Positions 36,005-44,851 of a stretch of DNA of 64,000 bases are shown here, piece after piece. The stretch covers positions 6,067,501 through 6,131,500 of the forward strand of contig NZ_JAYMGI010000002.1 of the NCBI RefSeq assembly GCF_035825295.1, written 5' to 3'. The translations under genes and the position numbers were made by a program. The stretch is from Actinacidiphila sp. DG2A-62 (GTDB lineage: Bacteria > Actinomycetota > Actinomycetes > Streptomycetales > Streptomycetaceae). Every line of letters begins with the position of its first letter. Position 1 is the stretch's first letter. The notes under the pieces are model-generated. The model had not been told where the DNA came from. It made no database searches and saw only the letters and a list, made by a program, of their open reading frames with translations.

Positions 36005-36094
36005 CGCCCCGGCGCCCCGAGAGCCCCGCGGCGATCCGCGGCGATCCGCGGCACTGCGGCCTTACAGGGGCTGGCGCAATGAGATGGATCGGTC

Positions 36095-36860
36095 GTGGTG
36101 GCCGTGCCCGGCGGACGAGTCGGTCGTTGGGCGGTTGTGGGAACCTCGCCATGGTTGGTGTCGGATGAGCTGCGGGAACGGATCGAACCGCTGCTACCGA
36201 AAAGGGACCGGCGGTCCGCTGTCCGGGCGGCAGACCGGTTCCGGACCGTGAGGTGCTGTGCGGGCTCTCGTTCGTGCTGCACACCGGTTTCCAGTGGGAG
36301 CACCTGCCGCGGGAACTGGGGTCCGGGCCGGGGATGACGTGCTGGCGGCGGCTGCGGGACTGGAACGAGGCCGGGGTGTGGCAGGGTCTCCACGGAGTCC
36401 TGCTGGCTGAGCTGAACCTGGCCGCCCGGCTGGACCGGTCGAGAGCTGTGGTCGCCTCCTCGCACGTCAGGGCGCTAGAAGGGGGGCGCCACACTGGCCC
36501 CTCGCCAGTCGACCGGGGCCGACCGGGCTACGAAACACCACCTGATCACCGACGGGACGGCACACCGCTGGCCGTCATCCTCACCGGCCGAAACCGTAAC
36601 GACGTCACCCGGCTCCTGCCGCTGATCGATGCCATCCCTGCGATCAGAGGTCGGCGCGGGCGCCCCGCCGCAAGCCCGACTCGCTGTTCGCCGACCGCGG
36701 CTACGACCACGACACCTACCGCTACCAGGTCCGCGCCCGCCGCATCGTGCCGGCCACCGCCCGCCGCGGCACCCGGTATGGAACGGGCCTGGGCACCTAC
36801 CGCTGGGTTGTCGAGCGCACCTCCGGCGAGTTCGTAAAAGAATCCTTCGATGGCATGGAT
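36095..36860 (+). pseudogene. Decayed IS5-family transposase
   Basis: Pieces in three frames: WLVSDELRERIEPLLPKRDR, then VLCGLSFVLHTGFQWEHLPRELG and MTCWRRLRDWNEAGVWQGLH (the typical IS5 DUF4096 region), then a DDE core in broken frames (IRGRRGRP, then DSLFADRGYDHDTYR-like codons) ending in a RWVVERT-like segment near 36815. At least two frameshifts are needed. Intact terminal repeats were not found. Confidence 0.75.
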
Positions 36861-36912
36861 TGAAAGAGGGAATGCAAGGGCCCACCGAGTGCTACTGCTG
36901 CGGCATCCCGTT

Positions 36913-37835
36913 TCACGATGTCTTCGCGGATGCAAGCTTTTGATAGACGTCAGACATCTGGATCAACAGCCCGAGGGCCTCGCTCGACCGGTGGCCACCT
37001 CGAAGAAGCTCAGTGAGCCTCTTGCATCCTGAACGGTCGCAGGCCAGGAGTACGTGTACGGCTTGGACGACGCGGCTGATGTGGCGGGTGGAGCAGCGTG
37101 CTCGGCGCAGGATGCGCCAGGACTTCAGCCGGGCGAAGGCCCACTCACCGGGGCCCGTAGGCGGGCTTGGTCCCGGTTGAACTGCTGGTAGTGCTCAGGT
37201 TGTTCGTGGTGCTGGTAGGAGGGGGTGCGAAAGGTGGCGCAGGCGCCTTGGTAGGCGCAATCCGCGAGCACGAAAATTCTGCCGGGTCAGGCAGGCTTGG
37301 ACGATGCCGTGGGCCCGTGCGGAGGTCAGGTCGTGCATGCGGCCCGGCGACGCGCGTGAGAACCACAGGGGCGTGCCGTCCGGGGTGGCGATGACCTGGA
37401 GGTTCATGCCGTGCTTCTTGTGTTTTTGTGATAGCACGGCTCGTCCGCGGTGATGCGGTCGATAAAGATCAGGGTGCCGTCAACGATGACGTGGTCGCCT
37501 CACCGAGACCAGTGAGGGCTTCGTGCAGGCCGGGCGCCCAGAAAACCAGTCCGTCCGCCGCCTGGTCGACGTAGCGCCGGGCGGGGGCCTGGAATCGCGA
37601 AGCCCGCTTCGAGCTGGGAGAATGTCTCGTTCTTGCGCAGGTGGACCAGTGTGAGGAGCGCCCGTTTGAAGCAGCCGAGCTTGCGCCAGCGGGTGTTGGA
37701 GGCCCGGCGGTGCTCGTACAGCAGCCAGGAAACATACTCGACGAGCTCGTACGGGGCGTCCAGGGTGGCACGACAAGGCAGGGCCCCTCGTCGTTGGCGT
37801 GGTGATTCCACTCATCACGAACGTGGATCACTTCG
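36913..37835 (-). pseudogene. Decayed IS5-like DDE transposase (minus strand)
   Basis: Reading right to left: DAPYELVEYVSWLLYEHRRA and LGCFKRALLTLVHLRKNETF (helix-turn-helix half, from about 37790), AADGLVFWAPGLHEALTGLG, then KHKKHGMNLQVIATPDGTPL and SRASPGRMHDLTSARAHGI (DDE half, 37437-37195), and CDRSGCKRLTELLRGGHRSS to the stop at 36913. Several frameshifts separate the parts. All segments belong to one transposase type common in Streptomyces. Confidence 0.75.
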
Positions 37836-38226
37836 CCACAGCTGCCGAACCGCAGCTTGGGGATCGAGTCCCAAACTGCTGCGCGCGATGGTCAAGACGT
37901 TCACCGATCAGCCGGTGGTCGTCCTTCTATGCGGGCACCAAACCCGAACGCCGGGACTAACCCCCGGCTCAGCTCCAACCCGTCTCACCATTTCCGAAGA
38001 AGCAACCGCGCAAGCAGGTGGCCGCGGAACTGGGCGGTGCCGGCCGGGCTGAGTGTCCGGAGTGCGGGGCTACGTGGGTCGCGGGGGGCGTCGTTCGACG
38101 AGGTTCCCTTCCGCAGCCGCGGAAGGGAACCTTTCATCGCTTGCAGGCTGACCGAGTCGATTGCGGAGCCGTCAGGGACGTCGCACTCGGTTTTGGCCGG
38201 TGACGACAGGCGGGCACCATCGCGGA
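37836..38226. other. Non-coding/decayed stretch with a strong hairpin
   Basis: No gene supported in these 390 bp. AGGTTCCCTTCCGC (38101-38114) pairs exactly with GCGGAAGGGAACCT (38119-38132) over a four-base loop. It lies about 95 bp downstream of the kelch gene's stop on the minus strand and could terminate it. The rest looks like degraded mobile-element sequence. Confidence 0.5.
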
Positions 38227-39303
38227 CTACCCCAGATGCAGCTCCAGCGTGTCCTTTGAGGCGCCGCCACCGCAGGTGGGGGAGCCTGCGGCGAAATAGG
38301 CGCGGCCGCGCAGCGCGCCGGCGCCGAATCCGTGTCGGCTCTGGGGCAGGGGGCTCCCGGCGGACCAGATGTCGGACTCTGGGTCGTAGACGGCCACGTC
38401 GCCGAAGGTGGCTCCAGCGGAGCTGCATTCGCCTCCGGCGTAGACAATGCGACCGTTGAGGACGACCGCGGCCCCGGCCGACCGGGGTGCCGGAAGCGGT
38501 GCCGCCGTGGTCCAGCGGCCCGTGCCGGTGTGGTAGACGTCGTGGCGGGTCAAATTGTCGGTCACGTCGGCCACCCTGCCGCCGAACACGTGGATGTCGC
38601 AGCCGAGGACCGCGATGCCTGCGTGATCGCGAGGTTCGCCGGGCAGCGGCTGTGCGGTGGACCATTGACGCCGTCGTGGGTCGTACACGAAATGGCTGTT
38701 CACCGTGCCGAATCCCATTGAGACCGGGGGGTCCGGAGTCGTGACGACCGACGTGGATTCACGCCCGCCGATGAGGTGGAGCTTGCCGTCCACGGCGGCG
38801 ACAGCGACCGATCCGAGCTTCTGGGGCATGTCGGGCAGCCGGCTCCACCGGTCCCTGGCCGGGTGGTAGACATAGGCCACCGGTTGCGGGTTCAGGTGCA
38901 CCGCGTCGGTGAACCCGCCGAAGGCGTACAGTCTTCCGTCGAGGGCGGCCACCCCGACGTGGGTGAGCGGGCGTGGCAGCGGTGCGTGTGACGACCACCG
39001 GTCAGTGCGCGGATCGTAGCTGGTGACCACATCCGATTTCCACACCGGTGCCGCGTTGTCACGCTGGAGGGTGCCGCCGACGACATACAGGCGGCCGTCG
39101 AGCGCGGCGGCCCCGACCTCGGCACGGGCCAGCGGCATTGGTGTCCTGGCCCGCCACTGGCCGCGGTCGTCGGCAGCGGGCCCCACAGCCTGGGCGCTGT
39201 TGCGGGACGTAGCCAGACCGACGGCGGTCATCGACAGTCCCGCCAGTGCGCTCAGGGCGCTTCGTCGCGAAAGAGGCATGGCCCGACTGTGGGGGTGACT
39301 CAT
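38227..39303 (-). CDS. Exported kelch-repeat protein
   Basis: 358 residues from ATG 39303. The N-terminus MPLSRRSALSALAGLSMTAV has an SRRxxL twin-arginine signal. Six kelch blades follow, each with a GG pair and a spaced Tyr/Trp: LDGRLYVVGGT, RTDRWSSHAPLPRPLTHVGVAAL, LDGRLYAFGGF, VDGKLHLIGGR, CDIHVFGGR and LNGRIVYAGGE. It should form a beta-propeller outside the cell. No catalytic residue set is visible; galactose-oxidase-like ligands are absent. It sits alone among IS relics. The Tat prediction would fit a cofactor or fast folding. Confidence 0.82.
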   Translation of the reverse strand: MSHPHSRAMPLSRRSALSALAGLSMTAVGLATSRNSAQAVGPAADDRGQWRARTPMPLARAEVGAAALDGRLYVVGGTLQRDNAAPVWKSDVVTSYDPRTDRWSSHAPLPRPLTHVGVAALDGRLYAFGGFTDAVHLNPQPVAYVYHPARDRWSRLPDMPQKLGSVAVAAVDGKLHLIGGRESTSVVTTPDPPVSMGFGTVNSHFVYDPRRRQWSTAQPLPGEPRDHAGIAVLGCDIHVFGGRVADVTDNLTRHDVYHTGTGRWTTAAPLPAPRSAGAAVVLNGRIVYAGGECSSAGATFGDVAVYDPESDIWSAGSPLPQSRHGFGAGALRGRAYFAAGSPTCGGGASKDTLELHLG

Positions 39304-39571
39304 GGTCAGCGTCCAATACCGAACCAGGAGATCCGATACCAGATGGGTATCGTGGCTGGCCGGTTCTGGCCAGCCTCCCTCGCCCCCTGCGGGCGAAGCC
39401 TGTTTTTGGCGGCAGCAACAGCTGGCACCGCTTGGGGATCGTCGAGTCCCTCGCCGCGCTGCGGGTTCCTGGGCTGCAGCGGCACCGCCACGATCAGCAC
39501 GCGGCACGGCCCAGCGGCGCGGGTAGATTGCCGGCACCTCGCCGCCGGGTGGCAACCGTAAACGCAACTGT

Positions 39572-40341
39572 CGCGCGGCGGACGACAGTTCGTGCTCGTC
39601 CCGGCCGACGAGGCGGCGAGCGACGCGCGGTGCGCGCGTCCGGACTACTGCCCGCGTTTCAACGGGGCGGGGTCGGTCGGCGGCCGGACCACGGGAGGCA
39701 AGGCGTCGGCGAAGACGGGCCTGCGCGAGCGCGGGCTGGCCGTGGTCGACACCGTCCTCGCCTTCCACTCCGCGGACGCGGCCGACGCGGGGGACTGGCA
39801 GCGGGAGGCGGCGCATCCGACACCGGCCGGGCCGCTGATCCCCGGCGCCGTGGTGCTGCTCGCCACGGGGCGGTGCGCGTTCGTGGAACTGGACCGCGGC
39901 ACGATGTCTAACGCCCACCTGTCGGCGAAGGTCGACCGCTACGCCGCCTACCGCACTGCGCCGCCGTCGGGGCGTGGCAACGCCGCCCCCGCGCCGAGCA
40001 ACCACTGGCAAGAGCACTACGCCGGCCACGACCTGGAGCGGGCGTTCCCGCAGCTGCTGGTGGTGTTCGCCCGCGCCGCGCCACGCCGCAGACCCGGGAG
40101 GCGGAGTTCCTGGCCCAGGCCGCCGGTCCGCAACCGGTCCGGCGCCTTCTCCCCGCACGCACTCCTGGCCCGGGTGGTTCTGCTGTTCCAGCGGCTGCTC
40201 GGCGTCTGGCCCGGCCTGCCCGGGCGGCCGGACGTCGTCCACTGCGCGCGCGACCGGCCGACGAAGCTTCAGCCGGTCGCCGGGGGCTTCGGGGTGACAA
40301 CGGCGCCCTGGCGGCTGCCGCCGGTGCTGCCCCTGGGATGA
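39572..40341 (+). pseudogene. Replication-relaxation family relic
   Basis: LRERGLAVVDTVLAFHSADAAD, AGPLIPGAVVLLATGRCAFV and ELDRGTMSNAHLSAKVDRYAAY, then SNHWQEHYAGHDLERAFPQLL are the core of replication-relaxation proteins carried by Streptomyces integrative plasmids. The 5' part is missing and after about 40080 the frame shifts (TREAEFLAQAAG continues in another frame). Remnant of an old integrated element. Confidence 0.65.
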
Positions 40342-40599
40342 GCCTGCTGCACGTCGAAGGCGGGCCCCGAGATCCGCCGGGTCCTCGTGGCGCGGCTCCC
40401 CGGTCACCCCGCCCCGGCAATCACAGCCCCCACCCGGGCAATTGCAGCGGGCATCTGAGAAGGGTTGTGCGTGCGTAGGTGTCGTCACCTGAACGTGTGG
40501 CAGCTCGGCATCCAAAGCTGACGGGGCCGTAGGCGTGTCGGGCTGGTCGCCGTGAACTGCGCAAACCCCATACCGCCGACCTGTTTGACGAGCATCGGG

Positions 40600-40860
40600 C
40601 GCTGGCGAGCCGGTGATCACCGCGCGGAAGGCCGCGCATCCCTCGGTCAGCGACCAACACGGTTGGTACACGACGCGGGAGATGGTCAACGCGCTGCTCT
40701 ACCAGGGCCGCGCCGGCTGCCGGATCTGCTCCGCACAGCTTCCCGATTCCCGGCGCGGTGAAGTACTACTTGGCCTGCGCCTGGTCATGAAGGACCGAAG
40801 GCCGGGGTGGCCGCGGAGGCGCTCATCCTGGAGATCACCCTGTCGAACTGGCACGGCGGA
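40600..40860 (+). pseudogene. Transposase N-terminal fragment
   Basis: HGWYTTREMVNALLYQGRAG then CRICSAQLP resembles the start of IS5-group transposases (TxRxxVNALLYxxRTGCxWRxLP). The next codons give PGAVKYYLACAWS only in another frame. Short, broken, no partner half found. Confidence 0.5.
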
Positions 40861-41243
40861 CCGCGCCGGAGGTGAATCCGCTCTTGGCGTGGGGCGACCG
40901 CCGGTCTTCGCGGCGGCGTGCGGCGGGTTTCGGGACCGGCGCGGCCCTTCACCAGGGGGACGGTGTGGTCCTCGGGCGGCGAGTCCGCCCGTTCGGCCCC
41001 CATCCGGGCTTGGCAGACGCCGGCACGGCCTTGTCGCCGAGCATGATCAAGGTGCGCCCAGTGCGCCGCGCCGGCGCGAAATCGGCCACGGTCACCGCGG
41101 CGTCGACGCGATCGAGCTACCTTCCGTTGGCCGATGCCGTGCACGATGCCCGCGGGGGTGCGCGGATCGTCTTCGCGAGAATGTGCGCGCGCTGCTGTCT
41201 GCGGCCCGGATCACCGTCCCCGGGCGGGGCCTGGTGCGGGGTG
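40861..41243. other. Non-coding stretch, decayed mobile DNA
   Basis: About 380 bp between the transposase fragment and the PEBP pseudogene. No frame on either strand shows a domain or sustained codon bias. Probably further transposase debris. Confidence 0.4.
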
Positions 41244-41801
41244 TCACGCCTTCATGGTGCCGATGAGCATGCCGTGAGCCAGGACGTGTCCTGTGGGGTG
41301 CTGGAGGACGTCGGCGAATTCAGTGAACTTCGCGGTTTGGGGAACGGCGTGGTCGAGTGCGAACAGGTGGAACCGTACTGGTGGGTGCCGTGGCCCGGGA
41401 CCGGCCCCGGGCCGTGGCAGCCGGTGCGCTGCCGGTAGGCGGGGATGTGGCGCAGGTGGGGGTGCCCGGGCACGAGTTCGCCTTCCCGCAGCTGGCTGAT
41501 CATCCCCGGAATGAGCGCGGCGGTGTGGATGACGGGGCGGCTGGTCGAGGCGTCGGGGGCCTTCATGACCAGCAGGAGTTCGCGGGTCGCCTCCGGGGCG
41601 TGCCAGGTGAGGGCGGGTGAGGTGTTCGAGCCGCCGATGCGGCGTCCGCCGTGGCGGCGGGGTAAGGGCGAACGAGGCGGAGGTCAGGGGCATGGTGTTC
41701 GCCGTGGCGAGTTCGAGTGCGCGCTGGACGCTGTGTTCCAGGCCTGCGCGCTTGCCTCACAAGATCATCCCGAGCAGGGCGAGCGGTGTGGCGGAAGCCA
41801 T
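41244..41801 (-). pseudogene. YbhB/YbcL (PEBP) family gene, nonsense and frameshift mutated
   Basis: ATG 41801 starts MASATPLALLGMIL, then TGA, then the same frame continues GKRAGLEHSVQRALELATAN and MPLTSASFALTPP. A frame change leads to NTSPALTWHAPEATRELLLV and IPGMISQLREGELVPG, and GPGPVPGHGTHQY; another change (one base missing in TACGG) gives FHLFALDHAVPQTAKFTEFA and the end at 41244. The blocks are those of phosphatidylethanolamine-binding-like proteins (ligand site with GHGxHxYxF). One stop and two shifts make this real decay. Confidence 0.75.
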
Positions 41802-41826
41802 GAGATGGGGTCTTTCGGTGCGGCGG

Positions 41827-42708
41827 TCAGTCCAGGCGGGGCATGTCGAGCACGAGGATTTCCACGCCGTCGACGCCGGTGACGTCGTCGCGCTGCCCGC
41901 GGGGACTGTAGAGGCAGGTGAGCTTGGGGTGGGCCGTGCCGTCGACGCGCAGGCCGTCGTTGGTGGTCCAGGCGATCTGGGTGCGTTCGGGGGTGAAGGT
42001 GTAGGCCGCGTTGTCGGTCAGGCGCACGATGGAGATGTGCAGGTCGGCGTTGGGGCCGGCGTGGTCGTAGAAGCTTCCGAGGTGCTTGATTTCGATGCCG
42101 TGCGCGGCCTGGTAGTAGGCGAAGGCGGCTGGGTGCATGGGGATGGGGGTGGGGTATCCCGCTGCCGGCACGGTGTGGCGGCCGTTGGTGCGCGCGTCGT
42201 AAATGGCCTCGACGGAATCGCGGGTGCGCGGTCGTCCGGTTTCCGGGTCGGTGTCGGTGTACCGGCCGCCTTCGAAGGTGCCGGTCTCGCGCAGGCGCTC
42301 AAGGACTGCTTCGGTCTCGGCGTTGTTGTCGCGGTTCCGGGCCCTGGCGTGGAGGAATTCTTCGCCGAAGCCGTACTGAAGCAGGAACGCGGCTCCGTGG
42401 TCCTTGCGCTGCGGGCCGTAGTAGGCGCCGCGGGGGAAGTAGGCGAGGTCGCCCTCGTCGATGTTCTGGTCGGGGGCGTAGTTGACGGAACCGGTCTCGG
42501 TCCAGCGCAGCTGCTGGAAGGTGTGGTGGTGGCGGGGGGACTCGAAGGCGAGGTCTCCGCCTTGGTATTGGCTGCGGATCAGGCGGAAGCTGAGGGAGTC
42601 CTCGGCGGTCTCCGCGAACAGGGTCTGGCGCAGGATGGAGCCGGGTCGTGCGGCCCTGGCCGGGTCCTGGGCGCGGACGGGGACGTCGGAGGTGATGACG
42701 GTCTTCAT
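41827..42708 (-). CDS. Cupin-like protein of unknown function
   Basis: 293 residues from ATG 42708. The N-terminal half has a cupin pattern: FESPRHHHTFQQLRWTETG (HxH-type metal ligands) and INEGDLAYFPRG-like turn (IDEGDLAYFPRGAYYGPQ). The C-terminal half (ITSIVRL-like HISIVRLTDNAAYTFTPERT) could be a second barrel. I do not recognise a specific enzyme family; dioxygenase-like or sugar-binding roles are possible. It lies 25 bp downstream of the isochorismatase-type gene, in the same direction, so the two are likely one operon controlled by the MarR gene upstream. Confidence 0.65.
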   Translation of the reverse strand: MKTVITSDVPVRAQDPARAARPGSILRQTLFAETAEDSLSFRLIRSQYQGGDLAFESPRHHHTFQQLRWTETGSVNYAPDQNIDEGDLAYFPRGAYYGPQRKDHGAAFLLQYGFGEEFLHARARNRDNNAETEAVLERLRETGTFEGGRYTDTDPETGRPRTRDSVEAIYDARTNGRHTVPAAGYPTPIPMHPAAFAYYQAAHGIEIKHLGSFYDHAGPNADLHISIVRLTDNAAYTFTPERTQIAWTTNDGLRVDGTAHPKLTCLYSPRGQRDDVTGVDGVEILVLDMPRLD

Positions 42709-42733
42709 GGGGGCGGTGCCTTTCGCGACGCGG

Positions 42734-43291
42734 TCAGTGCAGGGCGGTGAGGATTTCGGCGGTGGCGGCGGTCTCGCCCATGCGGGGGAAGATCCGCGAG
42801 ATGCTGTTGGCGTGGGCGTCGGGGTTCGCGTCGGTCATGGCATCGGTGGCGAGCACGACGTGGTAGCCGAGTTCGTGCGCTGAGCGCGCGGTGGATTCGA
42901 CGCCGATGCTGGTAGCCACCCCGGTGACGACGACCTGGGTGACATCGTGCTCACGCAGGTACCGGTCAAGATCGGTGCCGGTGAACGCGCCCCAGCGCTG
43001 CTTGGTGATGCGCAGATCCCCGGGCTGGGGGCCCAGCTCGGGGGCGAGTTCGGCATAGTCGGCCGGGCGCTGCCGCGAGCCCCGGCCGTCGGCGGCCTGG
43101 TGCGCGTCGGTTCGTCCTGGCGCGCCGCCGTCGACGGTGACCAGCACGACAGGGAAGCCGCGTTCGCGGAAGGCTGAGGCCAGGGAGACCGAGTTGTCCA
43201 GAACCGGCTTCATCTCTGGCCGCGCGGTCACACCCTTTTGCAGGTCGACGACGATCAGGGCCGGGGTGGGGTCGATGGTGGAGAGGGGCAC
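42734..43291 (-). CDS. Isochorismatase-family hydrolase lacking the nucleophilic Cys
   Basis: 185 residues from ATG 43291. PALIVVDLQKGVTARPEMKP has the catalytic Asp, ITKQRWGAFTGTDLDRYLRE the Lys, and VTQVVVTGVATSIGVESTAR the third site. At the third site cysteine hydrolases have Cys; here it is Gly (IGVES), as in true isochorismatases such as EntB and PhzD, so it may cleave a vinyl ether or be inactive as an amidase. Upstream MarR and downstream cupin gene are in the same direction. Confidence 0.83.
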   Translation of the reverse strand: MPLSTIDPTPALIVVDLQKGVTARPEMKPVLDNSVSLASAFRERGFPVVLVTVDGGAPGRTDAHQAADGRGSRQRPADYAELAPELGPQPGDLRITKQRWGAFTGTDLDRYLREHDVTQVVVTGVATSIGVESTARSAHELGYHVVLATDAMTDANPDAHANSISRIFPRMGETAATAEILTALH

Positions 43292-43370
43292 GGGGTCGGT
43301 TCCTTTGCGTTGGCGTCGATTCGTCGCGGGCCCCGTGGGGCGCGGTCCGCGCGGTGCTCCACGGGGGTGT

Positions 43371-43808
43371 TCAGGACTGGGGTGGCTCGTATCCGGCGAT
43401 GCGTTGGAGCAAGTTCCCGGCCCGCAGTAGAAGGTCCTGCTCTTCGGGGTCGAGGACCGTCTCGATGGCCTGGCCGAGCCAGGAGTCGCGTTCGCGCCGG
43501 CTTTGTGCGACCACGTCCTGGCCCTGGGGTGTCAGGACGACGCGGACCTTCCGGCGGTCCTGCTCGTCCCGTTCGCGAAAGACCAGTCCGGCCGCCTCGA
43601 GCTCCCGCAGGGCCGCGGCGATGTTCGAGGTGGTCATCTGCAACCGGTCGGTGAGATCGCCCGGCCGGGTCTGCGCCGAGCGCGCCGCCGCACCCAGCAC
43701 GCGGGTCGCACTCCGAGAGAGTCCGGCGACCGGAAGCGCCTCTCGGCGCATCCGGTGCTGGAGCAGCTTGAGCTGATTGCGTAGTCGTTCGATATCCGCA
43801 TCCTGCAT
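43371..43808 (-). CDS. MarR-family regulator
   Basis: 145 residues from ATG 43808. Helix-turn-helix with wing: QTRPGDLTDRLQMTTSNIAA then ALRELEAAGLVFRERDEQDRRKVRVVLTPQG, where the DxRxxxVxLT wing is diagnostic. It heads the isochorismatase/cupin group; the GCTAT/ATAGC palindrome just upstream suggests autoregulation. Confidence 0.88.
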   Translation of the reverse strand: MQDADIERLRNQLKLLQHRMRREALPVAGLSRSATRVLGAAARSAQTRPGDLTDRLQMTTSNIAAALRELEAAGLVFRERDEQDRRKVRVVLTPQGQDVVAQSRRERDSWLGQAIETVLDPEEQDLLLRAGNLLQRIAGYEPPQS

Positions 43809-43812
43809 GTTT

Positions 43813-43827
43813 GCTATGCTAAATAGC
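43813..43827. promoter_or_regulatory. MarR operator candidate
   Basis: GCTAT-GCTAA-ATAGC within an A/T-rich patch (43808-43832) directly upstream of the MarR ATG, unusual in this GC-rich setting. Confidence 0.5.
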
Positions 43828-43828
43828 T

Positions 43829-44137
43829 ATGTTCCATAGGTCAACGGGGGGCGGGTTCCTCCCCTCAGCCGAGCTGGCCAGGGGTCGCTGCTTGACAGCA
43901 CTCGATGTGGTGCGCAACGTCGCGCGGACCTATCTCTGCCGCGAACAGGCGTGTCCTGCGACTGGCCGATCGGCGCCGCCGCGACGATCGCGGTCGGTGT
44001 GCCCGCCTGCCTGGGCGTGGCGCTCGGCCAGCAGAGCGACGGTATGTTCACGGCGATCGCGGCACGATTTCGAGACCGCCTTCGCGCCCGCGGTCGGCCC
44101 CCCGGTCACCGTGCACACCTGACACAACGCGCGTCCT
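43829..44137. other. Intergenic stretch with possible permease remnant
   Basis: About 310 bp between the MarR start and the end of the ABC ATPase gene. A plus-strand run SCDWPIGAAATIAVGVPACL followed by GVALGQQSDGMFTAIA looks like a transmembrane piece but has no start, end or continuing frame. I see no intact gene. Confidence 0.35.
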
Positions 44138-44845
44138 CTATCGAGCGTTCGCCTGGCCCGTGAGCTTGCCCTTGCGCAGGTGGAGAACGTGGTCGGACTG
44201 GGCGGCCAGTTGTTGGGAGTGAGTGACAACGACCACGCATTTGCCCTGTTCGTGGGCGAGTTCGCGGAAGGTGTCGATGATGCCCTGGGCGGTGTCCTCG
44301 TCGAGGCTTCCGGTGGGTTCGTCGGCGAAGAGGATGTCGACATCGCACGCGAGGGCACGAGTGATGGCGACGCGCTGCTGCTGGCCGCCGGAGAGCTGCA
44401 GCACATTGCGGGTGGCCATTGCCCTGTCGAGGCCGACCTTCTCAAGCAGTTGCAGCGCGTGGGCCTTTCGGCTTCCGGTCGCTGGTTTGGTGCCGGTGAT
44501 TTCCATGGCGGTGGTGACGTTCTGGAGGGCCGTCATGTAGGGGAGGAGGTTGTACTGCTGGAAGATCGTGGCGGCGTGCTTGTTGCGGTAGCGGCCCAGG
44601 CCCAGGGCGGTGAGGTCCTTGCCGTCGAAGGTGATCGCGCCGGAGGTGGGGGTGTCGAGGCCGCTGGCGAGACTGAGCAGGGTGGTTTTGCCACTGCCGG
44701 AAGGGCCCAGGATGGCGTAAAAGGTGCCGCGTTCGAAGGTGCAGTCGATGCTCTTGAGGACGGTGGTTTTGCGGCGCTGGCCGTAGTAGGTGTGGCTGAC
44801 GTCAGCGAGACGCAGGACCGGTGAGGTGATGATGGCGCTGGTCAT
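44138..44845 (-). CDS. ABC transporter ATPase (MacB/LolD-like)
   Basis: 235 residues from ATG 44845. Walker A GPSGSGKTT, Q-loop FQQYNLLPY, signature LSGGQQQR, Walker B ILFADEPTGSLD and H-loop VVVTHS are all present, in the order and spacing of the MacB/LolD/FtsE group that work with FtsX-type permeases. Last gene of a three-gene operon, seven bases after the second permease's stop. Expected to power export or mechanotransmission through the two upstream permeases. Confidence 0.92.
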   Translation of the reverse strand: MTSAIITSPVLRLADVSHTYYGQRRKTTVLKSIDCTFERGTFYAILGPSGSGKTTLLSLASGLDTPTSGAITFDGKDLTALGLGRYRNKHAATIFQQYNLLPYMTALQNVTTAMEITGTKPATGSRKAHALQLLEKVGLDRAMATRNVLQLSGGQQQRVAITRALACDVDILFADEPTGSLDEDTAQGIIDTFRELAHEQGKCVVVVTHSQQLAAQSDHVLHLRKGKLTGQANAR

Positions 44846-44851
44846 GACGGG

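Noticed and set aside
43951..44163. Small membrane protein gene on the plus strand
   Set aside because: No ribosome site, and the frame loses character after the hydrophobic stretch; at best a remnant.
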